NCBI GenBank assembly: GCA_031308135.1
Contig: JAHLJT010009436.1
Span: forward strand, 122,487,786-122,551,785
DNA from: Acheta domesticus
Lineage: Eukaryota > Arthropoda > Insecta > Orthoptera > Gryllidae
Direction: 5' to 3'
Length of the DNA: 64,000 nt
The stretch's first letter is position 1. Each line of letters starts with the position of its first letter. Made by a program: the position numbers and the translations under genes. Below, one piece after another: positions 56,901 through 64,000 of the stretch. The notes beneath the pieces are model-generated. The model had not been told where the DNA came from, ran no database searches, and saw only the letters and a list, made by a program, of their open reading frames with translations.

Positions 56901-59900
56901 AAGTCAGGATTTTTGAATCTGTATTATTTAATAACTCCTAAATGAAGCATTCTAGAGCCTTAAAATTTTAAATTTTGAGGTCAAGCCTCAAAGAAACTTT
57001 CCTCACTCTGTAATCTACAGGATGAGATCTACTTGACCATTCTATTATGTATTTGCTGGTTTGGCACTTCTTGATTCTACCCCACCTCTTCAGAGCCTGT
57101 AGAATCTGCAACTGTATGTGAAATTACTAATTACTTGATATTCTATGGGAATTAATTGCACGGGTGTACCTCTATGCTTGATAATAAAGTTAAATAATTA
57201 CAGTTTGTATTGACAAGGGTGTATTATACTGTTATCAATTCCAAAGTGACATATAGAACAAGTGATGGAGGATAAGAGAAGAAAAATATATATTACAGAC
57301 TTAATATAGAAATGGAACGATAAGGAAGGTGCTGGGATATAGCATGCATGAGTTCTTGCACGGGTACATTAATAGATATATAGTACTAGACTGGCAACGT
57401 CCTATACTGTAGTGTTGGCTCTAGTGAAGCCAAATATTCAATTGTTGCCATCTTAAAAAATATTAGCTTACAATTTTCACTGTCGGTTAATTATTTTTGT
57501 TAATATTCTTTGATTAAACTACTAATTAAAATCTAGTGGGATAAGAAATAAGCTGGTGGGTACCAATGTCCCCATATGTTTTGTAATTCAACATAAGCTC
57601 TAATGCATTCCTTTTTGATCTAGCTTTTCATTAATTTCCGATCCGAGATTTCATGCATGGATAAATGCTATTACAAGGGAGAACTGACCACCAATATCTG
57701 CTTCATCTACTTGCTTAAAACGCATAAGATATGCGTTTAACAAGCTAGAAAAGAAGATTTACAGGAGCTGTCCCCAACACTTTTCTAGCCCATCTAACAC
57801 GTTTGCAGAAACATTGGAAGACACCACAAGAACCATTAACACCATGAAGTTCTATTTTAGAAAACTTAACAGATGCGGATCTGCAATTTCATGAGACTAA
57901 TAATGATAATCAGGTTTTTGTTGCAGTACTCCTTATTGCCTCTAAGTGTGACAGGAGAGTAAGGTTAATTGAATTAAACACACTATAATTCAGATATAAT
58001 TTAAACTTTAACTTCTATTATTATGAAGAGGGGAAAGTAAGCAAGTGGTAATTATTTCATTATGTCCACCTTGAAATTTAATGCAGGTATCTGTAAAACA
58101 ACACTGAAATTAACTTTGGGATCAACTGACTTCCTTTTCAATCAGGTTCACATTTTTTGACCCATAGAGCAAATAAGATCCCTTGTCTTTGCTCTTGAAT
58201 TGTTAAATTTAGTTTTTATCATTGTCACAAATATTTGACTGAACTTATGTTTTTGTCATTACATAAAAAATAAAAACTTTTAAAAACTTTGATATCAAAT
58301 GCATTATATCCTTAATATTATTTTTCATTTAATATTGTATTGCATATGTTAAGTTTATATTTATTTTTCCCTTTCTCTCACTCTGCTTATCAGAGTATTA
58401 TTAACACTAATGAAATCCTATAATTGGTTTTATACTGCCAGATTTATTGTAATTAAAATAAAAATTCCAGTTTTTCCCAACAGCAATGTATTGAAAACAC
58501 AGGTTCATGGATTTTCTTGGGGACCACGGACATATAGACTTTGAGCGAAACTCTAGTGACACAATATGGCAGCAGGCCCTATTGTCCGGCTTCAAAAAGA
58601 TTTGTTTATTGCCAGTCTACTATTATATGTCTATGGTCCTACTCATTTTTAAAATCAAAATATCAAACAAGTAAATAGAGAATAGAGAACTGTAACTGTC
58701 AATTGTGTAATGTACTGTCAACATCAATGTGATAATGATATCCTTTATACTGTATGTAAGATATAAAGTTGAAAAATTATCTTCATAGCACTGAGGCATG
58801 AATGTATTAAGTTTACAAGAGATATGAAATCTATGGAAAGGGTCGCGAATAAAGAACATGCAAACACTTATGTTAATGCTAAAAACTGTGAAAGGTCAGG
58901 TGATTTGTGGGGAAGTGTGCTATAAAGACATTTTTTAAAACTTTTATTTTGGCATAGATTTCTTAATTATTTTAGTTCAATAGAGTGTGGAGTAGACCAG
59001 AGATTTAGAGATGGGATTGTGGCAAGAGATGCACAAGAATGGATGGAAGTGGGCTAACACTGCAGGAATAGAAATAATTCCAGTCTAATAGAGTGAGAAA
59101 AACTATCACCAGAACAATGCAGGGCTCAGTTTTGTATTAACATATTAAAATATAAATTCAATAAAAATTGTACATCTGATTGTTAATTTTTTTTTTTACG
59201 ACAATGCGAAGAAAGTATAGTTATTTGGGTTAATGAGAAGCATTTTTAAGCAAAACCTGGGCAATATCATGTACACAGCTCTCTAATAAATACATGCCCA
59301 AGCAATGCTAGGTTTCGTAAGATACTCCTTTTGAAAACTACTGCTTTAATCGTATGATGTTTTATGATTCAACTTCATGCATCTCCAGAATGGACTCCAT
59401 ATTCTGAGAAAAATTACATTATTAGGAAGGCACAACACAAATTTCCCAAGTGCTGTGTTCTAATTATAAAACTCAATTCTAATACACAATTCACACAATT
59501 AAAGTGAGTACAAAAACAAAGTGTTCTGGTATGGAAATTTATCGAACAAATTCATAAATAATCAGTTAATAGATATACCCTAGTTTTGATTTCTCAATTT
59601 TTAATTATTAAACAAACTAAGAGATTAGATGCCATTAATACATTAATACTTACAAGGGAATGGTAAACTCTGTCATGAGGAAAGTGCACCTGATATTTTT
59701 TTCACTTCAATTAAATATTATTAAAAGGCTGTTCATACATTTTTAGCTGCGAAAGTTGTCTGGAAGCATTTTTTTTTTAATATAAAAACTGATGATTTTT
59801 CATTTGGCATACCAGTCAAAATACTGGGCAACCCTTTGCATGGATGCGTCAGCGTCCTGTGAAACAACAGCCTCTGCGCCACGCATCGCCTCGGCTCGCC

Positions 59901-62900
59901 GCCGATGGTCAGGATCCCCCTCCCCTTTGTGAACGACTGAAATGTGATCGACAATAGGAGCGCGATATATCCAATGCAAAAGCGATTGGGAGACTTTTCT
60001 TAGGAACGGCAGCAGTGTGCAAGTTACTAACTTCCGACAATGGAAATCTATCACAAAATTACAGAGAAAATAATTGTTTCATGGCAAGCGGATTTTCATG
60101 CATACCAAAGGGATAGTACCCTAAAATTACAATCTCTCATCCATTACCGATTTTCAACCTCAAGATTTAGGAACCTCATTAGATGTACATGGTACGTCGC
60201 TCAGTATGCCGAAGACAGACCTGCATCCTTTGTAACACATGCACAATATGGCTGCTGTATCACAGAATCATTATGTGAAATTGATTTATGCGAACCAACT
60301 TCTTTTATTGTATGTTCGTGGTCCAAGAAAAATGTATTTCAATCATTCACTCACATTTTTGTACAACATACAATAAATGAAGTTTTAATTTTGAAATGAA
60401 TGTGATGACATTATTGTCATGTTCATTTCCAAGACACCACTGAAAGCATCTGCAAACATTCGGACCGAGGTGGCGAAACCATTCATTTCTTGCCCTCGGA
60501 GCGATTCACATGGCGGCTGCGCTGCATGACTGCCACGTGGCCAACTTTGAGACGTATTGTGTGTAGGAATGTACATTCACCTATTTGGAAAGGAAAAATA
60601 TGGCCAAAAACACAGAAGTTTATTATTTTTTTAAAAAATGCTTCCAGGAAAATTTGGCAGCTAAAATCTTGCAACCAGCCTTGTTTTGACACTAACTTTA
60701 AATAGAAAAAATGAGATAGGATTTCGACATGACAAAGTTAAGCATTCCCTTGTATGGTATTTCGGCAAAAACTAAATTAATTAGATTTGGGAACAGCAAT
60801 ACTTGCCTATATTCACAAACCATTATTGCAATGAATGACTGTTGCACCATAAAAATTGTTCTGTTGTATTTAGTGTTTTAATCTATTTAATTACTGAACG
60901 ATAAAAATTGTACTACTCCTGGAATGAAGTGTATCAGTTTCATCAGAAATACTGTATTTCTAATGTCCAAAAGTATGGTAACAAGTACATATGCACAATA
61001 AAAAGTTAAACTGTTTAATATAAGGTTTGACGTTAAAAATTTAATTTATTTCCAGTGTTTACCAACGCCTAAAGCCAGCTTCAACTATCCCCTTTGTTTC
61101 AGTACTGCAAGCCCGAGCGCAGCTACATTTTGTTTTCCTTTTTGTTTAACAGAGTTAACGCCCTCTACTTGGGCTGCATGATATCCATCCCCAGGGCATG
61201 CTGGTGTTGTGCAATGGATTCCTGAGTTATTTTGAGATATCAACAAATAAAAGGAAATCAATGAAAATTATACTGCTTAGTTCACTGCCCAGACCCACAT
61301 AGCTGTTTTGTTGTGCCTGTATTTTGTTCATGCTTGTATAATTTAATTCAAGGAAATAGTCTGAAATGATGACCAGTTTGCTCTGTAGCTCTCTGAATGC
61401 CAGATAACTTAAAATTGTATCACACTACAGCTAATTATTATTGAAATATGAAAAAATGTGTTAGCACATATATTTTTTTCATTTTTATTTTAAGAAAATA
61501 TCAAATTCAGTTCGAGCATAGTCTTCAATAAATTGTGCAAAACTTTGGTTAAATAAAGCCCAAACCTCTATCTTTTTGAATTTGCATTACGCATTACTGA
61601 GCTGTGTCAAGTGTAAGAAAAAAGTTGTCAATTTAAAGTCAGAAATGACCAGGATACCACGATATGTGGGGAGTTATGGTCCGAGTGGGAAGTGTTCATC
61701 CTAAGGGTGAAATCCAAATGAATGTTGGAAAAGAAAAATTCCATTGTGAGTTGTGAACATCTTTCACAATTGAGTAGAGAGACATCATCTAATATTTGGT
61801 TTTAAATTATTAGTAAACTTTTAAATTTAATATAGATAAAATGACATGGCATGTATAGGAAATTGCAATCTGTAAATTATAAATTATGGAAAGAAACAAT
61901 TGTATCTATTTCAAGAAATAAATTATCTACCCAAATTAACCCCAAAATAAATCTTCACTTTCTCTTAGTTTCATCACTCTCATTTTAAGGAATAAAAATA
62001 CTATACAAAAGACATGCACTAGCGAATTAAACAAGGAGAAAAAGAAGTTGGGGAGCAGGATATATAAGTTTCTGTATAATAGGATGTATATAAAAAAAAT
62101 TAAGCACCAATGAGAAATAATAGTAGTTCAATTAAAGACATGCAAGAACACTACAGGAAATGAATGATTGTGTGGAAAACCATCAAACTACATTCACCTC
62201 AACGCAGAAAATACTCATTGCCAAAGAGAAGGAACTTTTGAAAAGAAGTTGCGAACCTGCCATCCTTCCCTCTCCCCACATCCTGCACAGTGTGGTCTCT
62301 CCGAGGCAATTCATGACTGGGATCTTTCTTCATGACCATACCCTCCCCCCGTGGAGTCCGACTGTCCTGATCATAGTTGGAACCCTCAAACTTGCCGCCA
62401 GCGCTGCGGCGACCAGCAAACTCCCCGCCATGCTTATACTCCTTCTTGCCTTGAAAGTCATTCGACCTGTTAACATAAGGCTGCTTAGTTACACGCCATC
62501 AAGTCAATGATTTGTACAACAAAGTTTGATAACAATCCTTTGTATATACAGCTTCCAAAATTTCACTTAGGCAATAAATTCGCAAACAATACATTACCAT
62601 AAGACTGAAGATTTTCATTTTCTTCAGGCATAAGATACATTCACAAAACAGTCATAGAACAGTGTATCACTTCATATCAGTTCAGCTACGAATCAATGAA
62701 TATGCATAAAACTCTATTGTCCTTACCGAACTTAAGGCCAAAATTTACAAAGATTGCGCATCAGTGCAACCAAGCAACTTGTACAAAGAATGCAAATGAC
62801 AAAATGGCATTTTATACATGAAGGGAACATCTAGAACTTTCAGAGAGGATGATCTTTGAAAATTATTATAATTTGTACAAGTTTGTGTACAGGTTTGTTA

Positions 62901-63455
62901 AACTTCTTGATTTCTGTGTAAGTACATGGTTCATCTCACCTGTAGGTAATAAAACCTAATTGTGAATTAAGTGGTACATTTCCCTGCAACGCCACACAAG
63001 TTGCAGCATGCATGAAACACCACAATGAGGTTCACATTGAATTGCCTTTAAAAAGCAGGTTCCTATTTTCAAAATTTCCCTCTCTTTAACTTTGTGACAA
63101 TATGACACGTCAAGTTATGAAATTTTAATAACTTTACAACCATATGTACACAAAGCATAAAAAAATAATGCAAAATTGACAACTGATCACTATTCTTTTA
63201 ATAAAAAAAATTATAATAACAATAAAAAACATGCAATGGAACAAACATTTCACTCTTGGATACCAATACACTGAAGGTTGAAACATTAAGTCAATAGGAA
63301 CGGAAACCAAAGTACCCTACCTTGTATCATCTTCAAAACGTGACGACTGAGAACCTTCATATCGCCGTTCCGTAGCAACTCTTTTTCTATCTTCGCCATA
63401 CGAATCTCTGCGATCATCAGATGGTCTTTTGGTGCTTCTTCTAGCCTCCTCAAAC
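46443..63455 (-). CDS. SAFB-like (scaffold attachment factor B / SLTM) gene, 3' five coding exons
   Basis: Joined coding exons on the minus strand: 63455-63321, 62466-62257, 55661-55546, 47752-47563 and 46647-46443, with stop TGA at 46443-46445. All ten boundaries have AG/GT consensus where visible, and every junction keeps one frame (phases 2, 2, 1, 2), which is strong evidence for a real gene. The 284 complete codons start Arg/Glu/Asp-rich (FEEARRSTKRPSDDRRDSYG, KRVATERRYEGSQSSRFED). They become Gly/Ser/Pro/Trp-rich (SGDSWHAGGGPPPVKPF, RDSWGASGDRKSDGGQSWG) and end GPYGADRFDSYKQSMGPIRK-Tyr. This fits the RE-rich and Gly-rich C-terminus of SAFB proteins, nuclear RNA/DNA-binding factors with SAP and RRM domains. 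Those domains would lie beyond 64000. Family assignment rests on low-complexity sequence and is less certain than the gene itself. Confidence 0.7.
46648..47562 (-). other. Intron D-E of the SAFB-like gene
   Basis: 915 bases, AT-rich, no repeat or gene recognised inside. Confidence 0.7.
47563..47752 (-). CDS. SAFB-like gene, exon D (190 bases)
   Basis: Acceptor CTTCCACTAG and donor GTAAAG. It encodes the Gly/Ser/Trp-rich EGRYSERSGDSWHAGGG...SWGRPMESSSSD stretch, entering in phase 1 and leaving in phase 2. Confidence 0.85.
47896..47935. repeat. (CT)n microsatellite
   Basis: About 20 TC units, preceded by GT-rich sequence. Confidence 0.97.
48473..48721. mobile_element. Family P palindromic TA-element, copy 5
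   Basis: A 249-base palindrome runs from TACTGCAATTTTTCTAAC to its inverse ending CACAGTA, flanked by TA at 48471-48472 and 48722-48723. It shares CATCTTCGCGATGGAATATG with the other copies and lies in a SAFB-like intron. Confidence 0.85.
49110..49870 (-). repeat. Family R1 repeat, inverted copy in a SAFB-like intron
   Basis: Contains reverse complements of the R1 stretches around 4560-5120: the GTACTTTACTTGAAGCCCCT block and the AGCGTTGTTCACAAACACAG block. Its outer terminus is lost. Confidence 0.7.
49907..50045. repeat. Hairpin-forming inverted repeat
   Basis: AATATAAACAATATTTCTCA with CAATCTT at 49973-50000 returns inverted near 50013-50039 around a short loop. A second AT-rich hairpin sits just left of it. 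Confidence 0.7.
51136..51168. repeat. (AAAG)n-like simple repeat
   Basis: Repeated GAAA units grading into poly(A). Confidence 0.9.
51700..52710 (+). mobile_element. Candidate LTR with primer-binding-site-like sequence
   Basis: A block of about 1 kb has base composition unlike the flanking intron and no coding domain. It ends ...TGTAACCTGTTTC followed by TGGCGCCCAA near 52710-52719. TGGCGCC is the start of a tRNA-Lys-type primer-binding site in many retroelements. The left boundary, second LTR and target duplication were not identified. Confidence 0.35.
53399..53419. repeat. (GT)n microsatellite
   Basis: About ten GT units. Confidence 0.95.
54975..55009. repeat. (AAT)n microsatellite
   Basis: Two runs of AAT units with one interruption. 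Confidence 0.9.
55546..55661 (-). CDS. SAFB-like gene, exon C (116 bases)
   Basis: Acceptor AAATGCAG and donor GTTGGT. It encodes FERGPSFRVRDERRPEGDHR, then PKVDMRHSARERYPDSAK, entering in phase 2 and leaving in phase 1. Confidence 0.82.
55662..62256 (-). other. Intron B-C of the SAFB-like gene, about 6.6 kb
   Basis: Mostly AT-rich and featureless. It contains a (GT)n run and a GC-richer island at about 59815-60050 with an unrecognised open frame. No further phase-compatible exon was recognised, but short exons could be missed. Confidence 0.6.
56146..56170. repeat. (GT)n microsatellite
   Basis: About 12 GT units within a wider ATGCATGCGTGCATG-like region. Confidence 0.95.
62257..62466 (-). 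CDS. SAFB-like gene, exon B (210 bases)
   Basis: Acceptor TGTTAACAG and donor GTTCGC, which is non-optimal. It encodes SNDFQGKKEYKHGGEFAGRR, then SAGGKFEGSNYDQD and PRRDHTVQDVGRGKDG, with phase 2 on both sides. Confidence 0.82.
62467..63320 (-). other. Intron A-B of the SAFB-like gene
   Basis: 854 bases, AT-rich, nothing else recognised. Confidence 0.7.
63321..63455 (-). CDS. SAFB-like gene, exon A (135 bases)
   Basis: Acceptor TTAAG at 63456-63460 and donor GTAGGG just below 63321. It encodes the charged FEEARRSTKRPSDD...EGSQSSRFEDDT stretch. It starts and ends inside an Arg codon (phase 2 on both sides). Confidence 0.85.
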
Positions 63456-64000
63456 CTTAACACATCATGAGGCTCATTAAACATACAAGGGATGTTAAAA
63501 ACACACTCATACAAATTAAACTAAATTATTAATAGTTAACAATAAGTACTCAGTTAATCAACAGTCAATTCTAAAATTTGTTACTAAATATTAGAGAAAT
63601 ATTTTATTATTATACAGTATATTGCAATAATCGGTCACCAATTTGTTTAAATCTGGCTAGAAACTTAAATAGTGGTTTCTCTACTTTTAGGACAATATTT
63701 CATGGCTCCATTCATTTTAATAACAATCTGGTGATCACTAGAGACCAGAAAAATATGCAGTATGAAATGTCAAAATATGTATATAAATATATAATGAAAA
63801 CAGTATGAATATGTAATAAATATGAAACTCTGGTATAACATGTAATATTAAAAAACTAATTTTTTACACACATTTACATAATACAAAATTACATTTACAC
63901 AAAAGTTCCTAAAAATTTTTTTAAAAAATCATTTGGAGAGCACAAATTGATGCAGACTTTGCACCATACAACTTTCCTATCAGTAGTAAAAACTCATCTA
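63456..64000 (-). other. Start of the next upstream intron of the SAFB-like gene
   Basis: AT-rich and non-coding up to the window edge. The preceding exon, expected to end in AG in phase 2, is not in the window. Confidence 0.55.

Noticed and set aside
60040..60399. 119-codon open frame on the plus strand
   Set aside because: No recognisable family, atypical composition, and it lies within a host intron on the opposite strand.

Overview
The window is nuclear DNA from an animal, most likely an insect or other arthropod. It is AT-rich, its two recognisable host genes contain introns, and most of the rest is old, nested transposable-element (TE) debris. There is no bacterial gene organisation, no operon and no CRISPR array.

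Host genes: (1) A small gene on the minus strand at 12753-13118 encodes a GSK3-beta-interacting protein (GSKIP) homologue of 121 residues. A splice acceptor just upstream of its preferred ATG implies a 5' UTR intron. (2) The last five recognisable coding exons of a large minus-strand gene occupy 46443-63455. They join in perfect phase to 284 complete codons of an Arg/Glu/Asp-rich, then Gly/Ser/Pro-rich C-terminus that I read as a SAFB-like (scaffold attachment factor B / SLTM) RNA-binding protein. The 5' part lies beyond the right edge. The introns reach about 7.8 kb and hold repeats.

Layout: 0-6.2 kb has piggyBac debris, an unclassified repeat family and a 2.3 kb fold-back element. 6.7-10.9 kb has degenerate LINE fragments (endonuclease, reverse transcriptase, and an SGNH-hydrolase-like piece). 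12.6-13.4 kb is GSKIP and its presumed promoter. 13.9-16.9 kb is a fold-back structure whose two arms are inverted tandem arrays of a unit of about 170 bp. 17.1-18.6 kb is a piggyBac copy with both TTAA targets intact. 19.9-21.5 kb has a frameshifted RT piece and a Harbinger-like MITE.

21.5-33.6 kb is the most striking region. A minus-strand Helitron remnant (zinc-binding N-terminus, Rep, start of the PIF1-type helicase) is split by four separate insertions: two hAT-type elements, one element with about 9-bp target duplications, and one TA-target fold-back element. Each has recognisable ends and a target-site duplication, and removing each one rejoins the Helitron-like reading frame.

33.8-43.6 kb has Merlin-like, piggyBac and LINE fragments, a tRNA-headed SINE, an almost perfect 390-bp-arm palindrome, GC-rich inverted repeats, a 60-bp tandem repeat and a pogo-like end. 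43.7-64 kb is the SAFB-like gene, its 3' region and its repeat-bearing introns.

I see no undescribed multi-gene system. The items most worth following are the datable stack of TEs in the Helitron, the palindrome at 37345-38210, the 14-17 kb fold-back array, and the family of short TA-flanked palindromes.
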